Assembly (NCBI GenBank): GCA_034509425.1 | Contig: JAVTVJ010000012.1 | Coordinates: forward strand, 9,149,001-9,213,000 | Reading direction: 5' to 3' | Origin: Eopsaltria australis | Taxonomy: Eukaryota; Chordata; Aves; Passeriformes; Petroicidae | DNA: 64,000 nucleotides | Shown here: positions 1 to 14,289 of the stretch, in pieces | Numbering within the stretch: the stretch's first letter is position 1 | Layout: each line of letters opens with the position of its first letter | The notes under the pieces: generated by a model | What the model saw: the letters and a program-made list of their open reading frames with translations, nothing else | Told to the model about the DNA's origin: nothing | Database searches by the model: none | Program-made: the position numbers and the translations under genes

Positions 1-3000
1 GTGCTCATTTGAGTCAAACAGGAGTGGAGCCCACGATGACACTCTGAGGAGTGAGAAGTGATCGAATGAGAAAGGCATAGGTTCATTGGGGAGTTCTGTC
101 TTTTTCTTAAAATAAGCTCAAGTGCATAGCAGAGAATTAGTGTTTGCAGCAGACTGTTGCTTCCAGATGTGCTGTGCTACCAACTCTTGTAGTAGAAGTC
201 TTTCCTCATTTTTGTGCTTCTGTGTTCAGTGGTTTCCTGATCAGTGAAGAGCTGCATCTTGGCTCACAGTAGGTATTGTTTGAGTGGGGGTTGGCACAAT
301 ATTTTTGTGCTGTGATTTGATCCCTACTTTGTCTTGAATAATTTATTAAAATGTAATGCTTAATCCCTTTCCTTTTTGGCAGGTTTTCTTTTAGTATTTT
401 TGCAGTAGTAATGAAACAGTGTAGCTCTGGTTGCAAGAGAATCACTGAAGAAAAACAGTGTTTTGGGATGTTTATTTTATGTCTTTGGCTATAGAACAGG
501 AAGAACAGCCAGAGGCAGAGTAGGTTAAACCTTCAGTCTGATGGGCTGTGTCTGTTCCTATGTTAACAAATACCCTCCCTGATTTTCCCTGGTTCCTAGT
601 TTCTCCTGTTTGTCATTGTGAAAAAGTTCTGTAGAAATAGATGCTGGGAAGTTTCTTCAAACAGGGAAATGTGTTCCTGAAATCACAGAACATGGTTAGG
701 ACATTTACTACAGCTAATGTGTATTTTTAAAGTCACTTTGGTACCAGCAGACTGTGGAAAAGCATGTTTCTTCCCTGCCCCCTACCTCAAATTACACTCA
801 GTGCAATTAGGAGGCCTTAATTAAAATGCTTAGTTTGTAGCTTGGGCAGGACTTTGGAAACAAAGTAATTTATTCTAAGACAGCTTTACCGAAGTTTTCT
901 GCTCGTGCAAAGCTGTTTCCTGATGCGTAAGATCAAGATCTCTAAATCTTGTTCCTTAGACAAATTAGATGGGGGACAAGTTCTTTGTGCAAGTGCTTAT
1001 TCCTGAAAAAGTAATCCTTGCATATGAATTAGGCTGAGGTTCAGAAAAGCTCCTACTTTTTAAGGTGTTGAGTTTCTTTGGCCTTGGTGGGAACTGATCA
1101 TGTTTGCAGATCTTGGCCTAGTCCAGCTCCCTCTGAAGCTGTTAGGAATCTCTGTAGTTGGATTTCTTGGGAACTTCTGAACTGGTGTTCAGATTTTTTT
1201 TTTTGATGAAAAGCCTGAGGACATGGAATGGAATGGAAATTGAATTTGTTCATGTTGGCACAAATTTGTTTGATGGCAAACCTGGATCACCACATGGATT
1301 TCTTTCACTGGCTCGTTCCTGCGTTGTTGTATCATAGCTACTGGCAGCAGGCACTTAAGAGATGTCATGGCTTGATAACAACAATTGATGGCCAAGAATT
1401 AAAAACGTGGTAGGTAGTAGTTAAAACATGCAACCATGATGCCTTTGAAAGCAGGCTAAATGCTACTCGGCGCAGGGAAGCATCCGTTAGTGTAATTTGA
1501 AATTTGTTTTTGTAAGACCAAGTATAGTATTTGAGTTTCCTGTTACTTGTTAGTGCTGTTGTCACCTTTTCTTATGTTGACTGATATGTGGGTGTGAAAG
1601 CTCCCTGGCAGAATAGACTTCTAGCACACTTGCTTCTGGTAGTGAAACCTGAAACACAAAATATTTGTTTCTGGAAAATGTGCGTGGCCTGCATGAAATC
1701 TCCTGGTTCCCTCTCCCTTTAACCTGAAGTAGATTGCCTGTTGTTTAGAGCTGATCCAGGCAGAATAGAGCAGCCTAGCAGTTCTGTTAATATTACAGTA
1801 AAAGACTTGTGCTGGAGAATGCTTTTGGTTTGGTATTTTTTGGTCTTTGAAACAGTAATGTCTGTGCAGGGCTGTTTTCAGCAGCTGTTTGGCTTTGAGA
1901 GGATAATTGTTGGAGCCTTCTATAAGAGCAGGGATGAAGGTTCTCTTTCAGTAAAACTTGACCTCCTTTTGATGAAATAAAAACTATTAAAACGTTAACT
2001 TTTTCTTACTCTTTGTATGTCTTTGAAAGTGAAAATTTTTTCCTTGGCTTTTTTCCTCCTCTCCAACACTTCTGGAAATTAAATTATTTATTTAAAATGC
2101 CTATTGTTGGTGTTGGATGCCTACAGGAACTCAGAGGTATTTCTGCAAGGCCAATCCCCCAAAAACCTGAGAGATGGATCTTTCCTGCTGTACTGTAAAT
2201 GTATAGTTTGACTATGAGGAGTTTTTGAAGCACAGTGAACAGACAGCTTTGAAATATGAGCAGAGTCTTAGGTGTATGTAGATGAGCTGGGAGCAATTGA
2301 AATGTGTTTAAATCTTGATGTCTTCCATGTATTCACTAGGATGGAGTTGTACAGGGAGTTTCCAAATCAAGGTATACTCTCCTATCCAAAAGAGACTGAA
2401 GACCCTTGAATCAGACATAGGCCTGGCAGCCAAAATAGGGTTGGCTTTTGGCTCAGTAGTAGGCTTCACTGTAACTTAAGTAAATTAGTGAATTTTCTTA
2501 TACACTTTTTCTGCCTGTCTGAAATAATACAAACCTGTCAGAATGCTGTCCAGTGGCTGAACATTGCATGTGCATTGCTCATAGATCATTGGATCTCAAA
2601 GAAGAGCCAGTGTGTGTATTTCTTCATCTTGTTATTTGTCAGCATCTGTTAATTCTGTAATTCTGTAGAGCAAGTAGTTGCCATTTGCCAAGTGCACATG
2701 AACCTGCACAGGAAAATGAAAACTCTGGAAGCTACAAATAAATTTGAGCTTCAGCATAAACCTGCTAATGGGAAAGTTTACCTAATACAGGAAATTTGGA
2801 AAAAAAATCCCCCAAAGTAGGAATCTCTTATTCTTCTTATAGCAGCTTATCTATGAAGGTGCTATATAACTTACTCATCTAGCTGTGAACTAAAGAAAAA
2901 CAAAAAAAGGAGAAAAAGAGAAATAATCACTTCTCAGAAGTGATTCATTTTCTTTCACATCTGTGTATTGTTTACTGGGACCAGCTCTTCAGGAAGTCTA

Positions 3001-4271
3001 TACTCTTCTGTGTTTATTCTACACAGTTTTACTTGTATTAAACATCTGAAAGGCTCAAATGATTGGCTGGTTGAGGATTGTGTCAGCCATGGTAACAGCT
3101 TGGTTTTGTCATGCTTATTTAAAACTTAAAAGATCAGGTATGGTCTGCAGCCTTTTTATTCTAAAAGAAGCTGCTGTTCACCATTGTACCAAGAAACTGT
3201 TTTTTCTCTTTAAAATAAGGCCTGGATCTCCTAGGAGATTTGAAGACTGCATAGTTATTTTCTGAAATATACACTCACTTGATGCATCTTCTGAAATGAT
3301 GTTTGAGAAATAGCACCATACCTCTTTTCAGTGACCAGCAAGCAGCACACAGCAGGGTTTCAGTCTTCCCTTACAGGTGAGGATGTAGCTGTGTGAACCT
3401 CTGGTCTCAGATCCCATCCTAAGGGTGAAAGTGCAATAGTGTAATCTAAACACTCCCAAGTGAAAAAAAGGGGGCAGTTAATTTGCTTTAGAAGAAGGTT
3501 GGTATTTAAAGTGAGCTCTTGTATGTTGGTTGTCTCATTCACAGGACTGAAAACAGTATGTCTGCAGAACAGTGTGTTCAGTTAATCTCTGGGTATGTGA
3601 AGGTTTCAAGGAGTGCTCTCATGGGAAAGAATAAAATGCCAGACCAGTATGAAACCTTTCATGACTACAAGGCCCTGTGCCTCCTCTCCTGGCTGCTTTT
3701 CAAATGGACAGCTGTGAGCCATATCTAGGAAAGAAGATGGATATGGCTATCAGAGTGGGCTGCCTGCTGTGATGCTCTGAGCTGCTCTAAGCACCCTTTC
3801 TGATCCAACACAAGAGTCATGCATGTACTTAAGCTGGGATGCTGTTTCTAATTCTTCTGAAGGAAGTTCATGTTGTTGAGTTGTCCTGGTGTGAGACTAT
3901 TTTCTTTTTACCATGATTTTGTGGATTATTTGTGGACAGGTACTGGCATGCAAACTGCATGTTTGCATCAGGGAAAGGAGATCCTTACTGCGTGTGTTCT
4001 TATTTTATACTCAGGCTGGCAGTGTGCCATAGATTTCCCATGCTGTTGATCTGTTGGAGAGTGCATTTCTGGTCTCTCTCCCTTGCTTCTTTAAGGTATG
4101 ATGGTTTTTTGTAATCTGTTTGTTGGGGTTTTGTTTGGGTTTTTGTTGTTTTTTCAAGGAGGAGATTTAAATGTGGTCTTTTTTGTTTTGGCTTTGTAAA
4201 TCCTTTGGAAGAATTTCTGTATGGTCCCACTTGTGTTGAAGAAATTGTATTAAGCAAAGCTGTGACTTGGT

Positions 4272-4502
4272 GCTAGGGTAGGTTTAAGTTAGGCATTAGG
4301 AAGAAATTCTTCACGGAAAGGGTGATTAGATGCTGCAGTGGGCTGCCCAGGGAAGTGGTGGAGTCATCATCCCTGGAGGTCTTTAAGGAAATATGGGACG
4401 TGGCTCTTGCTGCCATGGTCTAGTTGACATGGTGATGTTCAGTCATAGGTCAGACTTGAGCTCAGAGGTCTTTTCCAACCTAATTGATGCTGTGATTCTA
4501 TG
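4272..4502 (+). mobile_element. CR1 LINE, 3' end fragment
   Basis: This is a 5'-truncated chicken-repeat-1 retrotransposon. It carries the typical 3' module in order: a TTAGGAAGAAATTCTTCAC block, GGCTGCCCAGGGAAGTGGTGG, CATCCCTGGAGGTCTTTAA, then AGAGGTCTTTTCCAACCTAA, and it ends in GATTCTATG, the remnant of the ATTCTATG octamer tail of CR1. Only the C-terminal coding edge of ORF2 and the 3' UTR are present. No target-site duplication is evident, as usual for CR1. Confidence 0.93.
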
Positions 4503-7500
4503 TGTGATTTGTCCATTCTGTCGCTGTGTGGTAAAGGGCTGCTAGAGTAGTTTTCATTCTGAATGGAGTACTTAGTGATGGTACTGACCCACTGTCCAGC
4601 TAATCCAACTATTGTCTTGAGCATATGAACAGAAGTGATGAAATTCAGGATTGTTGTTGCTATGCAACTACCAGTTTATGGCAACATCCAGAATGCTCAC
4701 TGATGTTCAGAAACATGCTGCTGGTTGCTTTGGGTGAAAGATCTGATGGTCCCTAGCAGATGCTTTTCTCTTTGCCCTAAGACTGTTGTGCTGTGGAGGG
4801 TAGAAAGGACAGCACCACAGCTGCCACTTTGTCTTGTATCCCTGGTGTGGGCAGCAGGAACGGTCACAGTACTGCAGTACCTTCCCAGGCAAGGGCTGGG
4901 AAGGCTGAGGACTCTTTAGCTGGCTGTCTTTGGGTCCCAGAATGCACAGATGTCACATTCAGGGTTTCTAGTAACAGCAAATGAAGGCAGTGAGTACTGC
5001 AGGATGAGCTTGGAAGGGCTCAAGTGGCGTTCCTTCCTCTTGTGTGGAGTACAGGATAAATGGGCCTTTGGCGGGAGATGCAGATATAGCCAGGGTAACT
5101 GCTGAGCCTGTAGGATGCAGCTAGTGAAAGCCTTGGTATTCCAAGTGAGAGCAGTGAGGTGGGTGAGAGAATACACAGCACCGTCAGTAAAAGTGAGGGA
5201 CAGCATGAGAGGCAGGGGTTACAATCCTAGCCTCCTGTCCCTGAAATATGTTTGGATTGAGGCACTGACAGGACTCAGTACGTCTTCCTCAGAGGCTGCA
5301 GTTTTAAAATCCATTTCATGTAAAACCTCTCCACTGAAAGACTGAGTTCTAACTTTAGCTCTTTAAAAATACCTTTTCATCTGGGTTTATAGAAGAAATG
5401 CAAACTTGTGCTATGTGCATGAAGTGTCTGTAATGGCAAGCTTCGCATCCACAGCTTCTGTTGCCTGTATTTTCTGAGCATGTTCATCATCACTGGAGGT
5501 GTTTGGTGCTTGACTGCATAAGCATGCCCTGCCTACGTACACTACTAGAAAGGTGCAAGACCAGTGATGTTTGGCTTGGTGCCATTAAATTACAGCACAA
5601 GAACTGTATGGCTGTAGGTACATAGAGACACTAGATCTTGAGCAAGTGCCAAGGCAGTGGTAAACTTTCAGGAAGAAATTAAAAGAAACTTGCTCTTTGG
5701 TGTTATGCTCTCTCTTGTGTATGAGCAGAGGGAGAAATTTAATGGCAAGCCTAGCACACAGTTTATCTTTGGAATCATCTCTAAGCAGTTCACTATAAGA
5801 TAGGATGCAAGACTTTGTGCCTTAGTTATAGTGGCATATTTTACAGAGAATTGCTTGAAAAAGAGAAATATTCCTGCTTTTAACAATATTAAAATTCTGT
5901 TTTGTTTGCACATGAGGGCTTATTCATTCTTTCTCAGGTCATAGCCTTAAATGGCCAAAAATGCAGTTTTACATTTTTTTCTTTCATTTCCTAATGGTTT
6001 GTCTCTAGACTTTTTTTTTCCCCACTAGAGATATGAGTAGAGAAGTTAATTTTCTTTAGGGAAAGTCTTCTGTAAAAAGTGTAGGTGTGACTTTAACTAG
6101 GATTTTTCTGACACCACAATGTGAAAAGAATGGAAACATAATTAAATGATCTTTTACCTTTCCAGTGTCACTTCTGACTGAACATGCTAAAGACAGGGAC
6201 ATAAATGAAGCTGTAGTGTACCTCTGTAAGCAGGGTCTGTAGTTTAAAAGTGCCCTGGAGCATTTGGCTGCTGTTGTAAACTCCATTGGAAATTAGTAAT
6301 TGGAGCTGTAGGTATTATGTCTGACCAATATGTAGGTCAGTGCTTTTGTCGGTTCAAAAAACTTGCACTTTAATACTTTACACTGGAACTGGTCTTCTCT
6401 TGAAGCCAGGCCTCTAGAGAGGGTCCTGCTGCAAAATCAAGGCTGGCTATGGGGCTGTTGGACTGCCCTGGTGGGCTGTTGTCAGCTATGCTGGCTGGTC
6501 TGCAGCCTTCCAGGTCTGAGAGCTGTCTATGGGATTGGGGGATGTTTGGCTGGTGTCTGCCTTGGGGCAGTGGTGTGGAGGCATGCAGGCCAGGCTGGAA
6601 GATTTTTTTTTTTTTTATGCAATGTGGATGTTGATGCTAGAATTCAGATGGAGGGAAAAATGCAGGTGTTCAAATTATTCTTACAAAAATATAAGTAACC
6701 TGGCAATTATTAAAATTTTATTGGGAAACTAGAGAAAATAATTAGGGGTGATGTAGTGTTTCACTGAGATGTGGGGGAGCAGTCCAAATAATATGACAGT
6801 TTACAATATCTTAAGTGCAACTTCTGCAAGGTTTTGATTGTCATTTTATAACCATCATGACATTATTATGTTCAACTGGAATGATTTCGAAGAGGAATGT
6901 TTTTGCTAAATTGGATTAGCTTCTGCCCTTAACTAAGGTGATTTCTGTGTATTTGGCACCTTGGACTGTGTGCTGACCAAGCACAAAACCCTGGCAGTCC
7001 CTCTAGGCAGATAATACCCACCCAGCACAGGAGTGAAGTCAGCAAGGCTGAGCAACTGCGTGCAAGGGGTTACGTAAAGCTGGGTGTGGAGCAGCCTCCT
7101 TCGCTATGAAACACAGCTGACTGCAGGGATCTGATGTGCGAGAGCTGTGAAAACATGCTGCCAGGGAAAAAGACTTCATGGGATAAGAAATCCTGCTGTT
7201 GCAGATAGATGTGCTAGTGGAGTGTAAAAGCAGACACTTGTTCAAGGCTTTTCTTTTGTCCTCACAAACAAGAATTCATGAAAAGATTCTGAGAAAAAAA
7301 TTTTTTATTTACTAAGAGATTGAGAGGTAAATGTGTACATTTGCAAATTTTAGTAGTGTAATATAGTTCAGTTATTTTAATTAACTATTACTTGATAACT
7401 TAGGTAACAGCAAATGGGATGAACAAAAGTCATGTCACTTGTAGTTCAAAGATCTAAGGCATTCAGAATTTTTGGCATCATTTGAAGCTGTTATTTAATG

Positions 7501-7924
7501 CAGATTCTTTCTTATGTATAACGATTCTTCAATTTCTTATATATATATTTGGGAATTACAGCAATTTAAAAGTTTTAACAACTTCTTTTTCTTTATGTTG
7601 ATTGTATCTCTTATTAACCTGTGATGTAATTCTGGCAGTATCTTTTAGCTGTATATAACATTCTGTTGGATGTGAAAGCCTAAAAAGAGCACATGGGGTG
7701 CAGCAGTGTGCATCCAGTAATGAGCAATGTGGAAATCAGTCTGAAACAGCAGAGGGGTGGGCAGCTTCTCCTTGCCTTGTGTTGTGCAGTCACCCATAGG
7801 CTTGAACTCCCAGTGCATGGTACAACAACATCTCCACAGTGCTTATCTCTTGTGTCTGCAAACAAAAGAAGTGAGCAAGAGAAAATGACTCTTTCATTTG
7901 GAGAGATTTGTTCTGTGATCATGT

Positions 7925-7968
7925 GTAATCAAACATGTAATCAACATTTAATCAAACATTTAATAAAC
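7925..7968 (+). repeat. 12-bp minisatellite, about 3.7 units
   Basis: The unit GTAATCAAACAT repeats as GTAATCAAACAT, GTAATCAACATT, TAATCAAACATT and a partial TAATAAAC. Units differ by one or two bases. Unit boundaries are arbitrary. Confidence 0.75.
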
Positions 7969-10900
7969 TACTTGTATTTTTCCTTCTAATTAATTGCTGC
8001 CAATTATTGGGTTTGAAGAGTGAGTTTCAGGGTGGAGAGGAGCAAATATAACCCAGAGGAAAACAACTAGCTGCTACTGTGCCTTTGTGTGACTGCCTCT
8101 CCAGATCCCTCTCAAAAGCTGGATCAGCTGTTTATGTGTCCACCTCCTTAGTGATAAGGACAATGGTAATTTAGTAGATTAGAATAGAAATGCAGCTTTT
8201 CCTTTTCCTGTAAGAGGAATTTAGGTTATCTTTTAAAGTCATCGGCATGTTGTGATCGCAGCAGTCTTGTAATGGGGAGGAGCGGGTACCAGAGAATCTG
8301 GATAATTACATAAAGGGAAGCAAATGTAAAAGACACAGCTGAACTGTTGGCTTAAGGCTTTTTTTCTGACAGGGAGAAGTAGGGTATGAGTAGCAGGTAG
8401 GATTTAGCTTGAAGAGGCAGCTTCTAGAAAATCTGAGGAAGCCCAAGAAATTGTCTGACTCTCCCAGTTATGTGGTGTAGCAGACCTCCCAGCAGATCTG
8501 AATCTGGGCTAAAGCAGAGTCTGGTTAGAAAATGTGGTAGCATTTGGAGGGTTGTATATCAGCTCCTACATGCCCTGGCCAAATTTGGGAAAGTTGTCAT
8601 CTCAAAACACATGTGTTCAGTCACTGATGGAAACGATGGGTGTAACAGCTGCTGTCTCGGCTAAGTCAAGAAAAAAAAACGAGGCCAGGATTAATTAGAG
8701 GGCCCTCTGTGTTTGTGTGTACCCCAGCGTCAGTGTGAGAGGGAGGAGCAGCAACATGTGCCATGGAAGGTCAGGGCTGTGGCAGACAGCAAGGCACGTG
8801 CTGAGGGTACTGGCTCAAGGCAGAGCTCTGAAGGGACAGCTTGGGCAGAAGTCACACGTGCAGAAGGGCTGAAGCCAATCAGAAAAAGAGTGTTTGGTTC
8901 ACAGAGATGGCATGCTCTAAATTTCTTGCAAGTGAACAGGATTTGCGTTGAACTTCTGTCTTTGTCATTCACTTCACCTTTCAGACAGATGTATATTTTT
9001 CTAACAGCCTGGATAAAAAGCAGGCAGTATTTGTGTTTTATGATTTGTCAGGGGGTTGGGTTTTTTCCTCTTACTGCACTGTTAACAATCCACTGAAGCA
9101 CACAAGAAAATGGGTGTTCTGGCAAACCTATACATATGCTACTGCTTAAAGCAAGAACCCTATGGACTGGAAGAAATAGGGAGAATTTTAATCTTTCTCT
9201 AATAGCAAATTTCAGTGTAATGTAGAGCAGATAAAATGCCTGATAAAATAGATATAGCACTTACATAGATGTGCTTCTCTGAAGTGGTCTGATCACTGTG
9301 ATGGAATTTTCACCAGCTAGGGTGGAGATTTCTGTTTCAGATCAGCCTTTTGTAAGGCATCACTTGAAGATACTGTTTTGTGCTTTTCAAGTGCATAGAA
9401 ACTATGGCAAACAAGGGAGTAAACTTCTCATCTCACTGTCTATTCTCTGGTCCAACTTTAAGTTTGTACTTTCTGACCTTGGCTGATCTTATGCATGACA
9501 ATCCTATGCCTATCCCAGCTCAAAGCTTTTCTTGTATTTCTGTGTATCTTCATGGTCTATAATGCCTTGATATTAAGAGGTTGACAGTGGCACCTTGTTC
9601 TGTATGTTGGATTTCCAACTCCTCAAGCTGTAGCCCTATCCAACGAGATCAATGGAAAACTCTATTGTCTTACCTGAACTTTTTTGCTCAGGGTGTGTGT
9701 GTTGTGGTTTTTTTTTATTTATTCTTTTTGATCACCACTCCAATTTTTACATCAGCTATTAAAATTTTTCTGTATGCTTTATAATAAAGAACATGTACTA
9801 ACTTGCTGTTTTTCTCTTTAGATACTTTTTATTGTAAGGACCATACTCAAATATGGCATGTTGCAGAAATTTTATTTCATTTCCAGGATTGTGTGTAGTT
9901 TGTGTACACCACCAGGAATATTCACTGCAACACTGTCAAATGCTCTATCCTATTGCTTCTCAGGGAAGTTGGCCACATGTCAATAAATGGAATATTTTCA
10001 AACCATATGATCATCACTCGTTGGAAGCCAAGCTTTCATTTTATTGTGACCCTGTCTATTGAGGCTTCCAAATAAAGTAAAATAACTTTTCTTTGATCTA
10101 TGTTGATGTAAAATTGAGCAGAAGAATCAGTTACAGTGGAGGAAAATTCCCATTATTGGTATTGGCATCTGCATCTGTTCAAATGGAGAAAAGCAATCCA
10201 ATTCACATTTCTGTAATTTGTACTATGCATTTTCTGCTGTATATCTTTTTCCTCTCAAGTAGAGTGGCAGACTGCAGAAGTGTACTGTTCAGATTCTAAG
10301 TGCTTGTCTCTTTTCCACTGATGTGGTTTATACAGTTTTTGGGGAAGCTGCATAGTGAAATAAAGGTGAAATCTAGTTTCAGATGATACTGATCTGCTTT
10401 TAACCAGCTCTTTATGTGGGGCTTAACCAGCCAGTCCTCTTTAAAATAACAGCTGTATTCATAAGTGCCCCAAAATAAAGGCTGAAGCTTGAAATGCATC
10501 TCAAAGGGACAAACAAAACAGGAGCTGGTTGGATGAGTTACACGAGCCTGAACTGATGCAGAGTTTGAGGGTAAAAGCTTTCTAAGAATGTCTGAGGCTG
10601 TTAAACCTTTGCATGGGTGTCCTTTTAACCTGTTTGTTATCTATGCCAGTGTGTTTATCTGGCCACAGTAACTTCCCTGCATAGGCTACTGTTGTTGTTA
10701 TGTCTGTGAATCTACAGCTGACTCCAGTTCCATAGAGGAAAATTTGTTCCTTGCATGTGCAAACAGTGGTCACTTGGTGAGTGTAAAAGACAAGAAATCA
10801 CAAGGGTTCTCAAAGGTGATGAAACTTAAGGGAGGCTTGGTGTCTGGCTCGTACGGTGCCAAAACACAGTCCCTGTGGAGCGGAAAAAAGGAGTTGCAAT

Positions 10901-11499
10901 CAGGTTTCTTCAATGAACAGACATGGTAACTTTCTCTCGTTTGTATAATGAAGTTTTGCACAAAGGAAAAAGCCCCAGACACCTATATATCTTACTTGAA
11001 GTCTGGCTGGAGATGAATAAACTCATTTTTGCATGGTGAGTTGCTGAACTTTAAATATGTCTGTAATTTCTGCCAAAAAAAATGCCCAATCTCTTCTCGA
11101 GATCCAAGAAATGAAAAAAAAATTTGCATATTGCACGTTTCTCATGCATGTCTCAGTGGGTGTCTGGCCTCTATAAAAACTCCCAAAAGGTTTATTCAAG
11201 GCTGTTTGCCAAAGTCTTGGAACGTTGCAGAGGATATACAGCCTTTGGTTGGGAGTCAGTAGATTAAAAGCCATTTCTACATGAAAGCTGGCTTGGCAGA
11301 CCTGCCTTTCTGTCTGTACCTCTTGGCTTTAGCAGAGTGGAGGTGTGCATTTGTTTTCCTTTATGGTGTGCAGGAGATCTGCAGAACCTACAGTACCAGC
11401 CTGGGGCCCAGCAGAGCCTCGTCTCACTGGACATACTGAACTGGTGGTCTTTGTGCAGTGAAGATGAGAGCAGCTGAAGCGTGTTCTCAGAACATCAAG

Positions 11500-12035
11500 G
11501 CACATCTCCAGTACAGGGATAAAGATGTCATGTGGGATAGCATCAAATGCTTTGCACAAGTCCAGGTCCATGGCATCAGTTGCTCTTCCTTTAGTCACCA
11601 AATTTGCCAGGTACAATTTGCTAGCTGTCCCTAACCACCTCTGTATTTTCCAAGTGTCTTAGTATAGTTTAGAGGAGGATCTGTTCCGTGATCTTGCTGG
11701 GAAGTCCCCTGTGAGAATCAGGGACTGTGAATGTGAGGCTGTTCCTGTCTGTCTACACAGGGCCTCATGTGCTTGGTCTCCCTGCTCAGGTGGTCTGTGT
11801 CACCTGTCCTGCCCTCCCTGTAGTCCTGACCCATAAGCTCTCAGTGTGCTCCTCATCCATTCCCAGGTACAGCTCCTTGCACTCCAGCTGGTCATTGACA
11901 TGTAGAGGGTGACTCCCTTGCCTGTCCTTCCTAAAGAGCTGGTATCCTCCATTCCAGCTCTCCAGTCATAGGAACCCTCCCACCATATTCATATGTTTCT
12001 GGAAGCCTCTAAGAGCTTCTGTAGTGAGAGTTTTT
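11500..12035 (-). mobile_element. CR1 LINE ORF2 fragment with internal deletion
   Basis: Two ORF2 parts of a CR1 element lie side by side on the minus strand. At 11521-11565 the translation reads LDLCKAFDAIPHDIF, a decayed form of the reverse-transcriptase motif DFSKAFDTVSHNIL. About 11650-11710 matches the adjoining palm-region DNA. At about 11790-12000 the minus strand reads LHVNDQLECKELYLGMDEE, typical of the avian CR1 endonuclease domain. In an intact ORF2 these parts are much further apart, so several hundred bases are missing between them. Stops and frameshifts show it is long dead. The outer limits are approximate. Confidence 0.8.
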
Positions 12036-14268
12036 CATACATAAAGATGAATACTGTGTCTGTCCCTGGAAGGGATTTTGTCTTCTGCCTTGTGATTCTG
12101 CTGCCTCTTCTCAGGTCTCTTTGAGTCATCACTGGTGTCTCGTGACCTCAGAAAGACTTTTGAAAAGGATGGGTCATGTGTTTGCTTTCTGCATATTAAG
12201 GGTCATGTTAACATTGGGGTGATTGGGGTCGTGGGGAGACAAAGGGAACTGGGAGCAGAGAGGGCGTGTGTGCTTTTTGCAGCGCTTAAGGAAGCAAGCA
12301 GTTTATTGAAGCCAAAGGATGATGCTAGAGCAATTTAGCCTGCAAATTTGAAGGACTCTGACCTTTGGGAAATTACTGTCTTGTAATGGAAGATACAGTT
12401 CCAAAACAGCTTGGTTTGAAGCTGGTTTTTAATAAGGTTATAAAGAGATCACGTGGTGTGGCTACTTGCCACAGCTGGGAACTGGATCTGATAATGTCTG
12501 GTGGGGTAAGCCTATGGCTAAAGGCTGAACCCTGCCCAATTGCTTATAATTGTCATCTGGTACTAAATCCGTCTGTGAATGTCTGGTAGGATGAATAACT
12601 CATTGCCTTTAATAATTTTTCTGTGCAGCTGTTAATCGTTCCTTCTTCCCACTGATGATTTTTCAGGGTTTTTTTTCTCTCAAAAGACTGTGGTTAAAGG
12701 TTTTCTGTCCTTGCTGGGAAAGTAGCGAGTAGAGGCTCCCAGAACCTGGGGTCACTAGTTCCAAGAAAAGAGTCTGGCAGAGCGCAGCAGCACTGATCCG
12801 TCTTAAATGCCTAGTTGAAAAAGAAAACAGATTCTTTTGAGTTTGTATTTACTGGCTTTATGGTTTTTATAACTTGGGATACACAGATTTTATATCCACA
12901 CTGTTTTTTTTAGTGCTGAAATTAGTAGCCCTGTAATGTTTCATTAAACAGACTGAAACTTTGTCTTAATATTTAGCAACTAAAGGCAGTTTATTTCCTT
13001 TAGTTACTGCTTGCAGTACCTGTTTCCTTTCTTTCATGCCTTTTTTCTCCCTTCTGCTTGAATGTCTGAAGCACTGATGTTGGATGCTTCACTTTGTCAT
13101 GACTCTTTCAGGATAAGGGGTTGGTGGGTTTCCACCATGTTTGTGTGTGTTGTAGTGCGAATTCATGGCACAGCAGGTGAATACCAGAGTGATGCTGCTG
13201 CTGCTCTACCAAGATCCTCTCTTATATTCTAGTCCCTTTCAGGGCATTTTGTTCTGATACAGCACTCTTAAGAAGCATTTTTATGGCTGTAAATGGGATG
13301 ATATAATGCTTTGAAGATGTGAGGGACATCAAATGGTGCTACCAAACGTCACATGTTAATGGGGTGGTGGTGTGAAATCACTTACGGTGCTGTACTGTCT
13401 GATGTATGAGGGCTCCTGTTGCTTGGACCATTCCCTCTTCATGCAAACAAGGAAGAAATGCATGAGTGTGGCTTCTTTCTGTGGGGTTTTACCCTACTTG
13501 AAAGGTCTTCCATGGCAGCCCAGAGTCTTGGAGTTTTTTTCAGCTCACCTAAGGAGCACTTAGAGTTTGAAGTGAGATGTTTTCTCCCCCGTACTACATT
13601 ATCTGTACATACCAGACTGTAAAGGTGCACTCTATTTCCATTCTTCTTTGGATCTATGATGCTTTAAAGACTGAGGAAATTGAGAACTCCCTCCCCCAAA
13701 TGCCAACTTTCGATCCATTTTGGACATAAAACTTTCCAGAATACAGATTAGTGGAGTAAAGCTTGCTAGAAGGTAAGTGTAGTTGGATATAAATTGGTAA
13801 AAATAACTGATTAATTGCCTGCTTGATATTCTGTGTGCAAAAAAACCAAACCACAAAAGGTCCCCCTGTTTCGGATGCCCTCAGGTAACTTCCATGTGCA
13901 CCTTTGGCTGTGAGCCGAGCACCCCAATATTGGAGTTGCTGCTTTGTTGCTTCCCTGATAGACAATAAAGTGGAGCCTATCAGTGATGAAAAATAATAAA
14001 AGCAAGGATTGTCATGGATGTTTAATAAAAAAATGCAGAGTATTCTGCTGATGGAGAAGCTAAGGCAGTTGAGCTGAGCATGCCTTTATGCCAGGAGGGG
14101 GAATGGACTGTCCACAAGGTTGTGACGGGCCAGTATTGGCTGGTTTTCAGTGTGGTGGAAAGTCTTAGTGGCTGCAGGTTTTTGCTCTGATGCATTAATA
14201 TTTAGAAGCTCCCTTTGATGCCAGTTTATTCCTTTTCTGTGAAAATGCTTTTTATAGTAAAGCTGTAC

Positions 14269-14289
14269 ATTATTATTATTATTATTATT
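14269..14289 (+). repeat. (ATT)7 microsatellite
   Basis: Seven uninterrupted ATT triplets lie in AT-rich intron. The array is long enough to vary in length between individuals. Confidence 0.95.
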
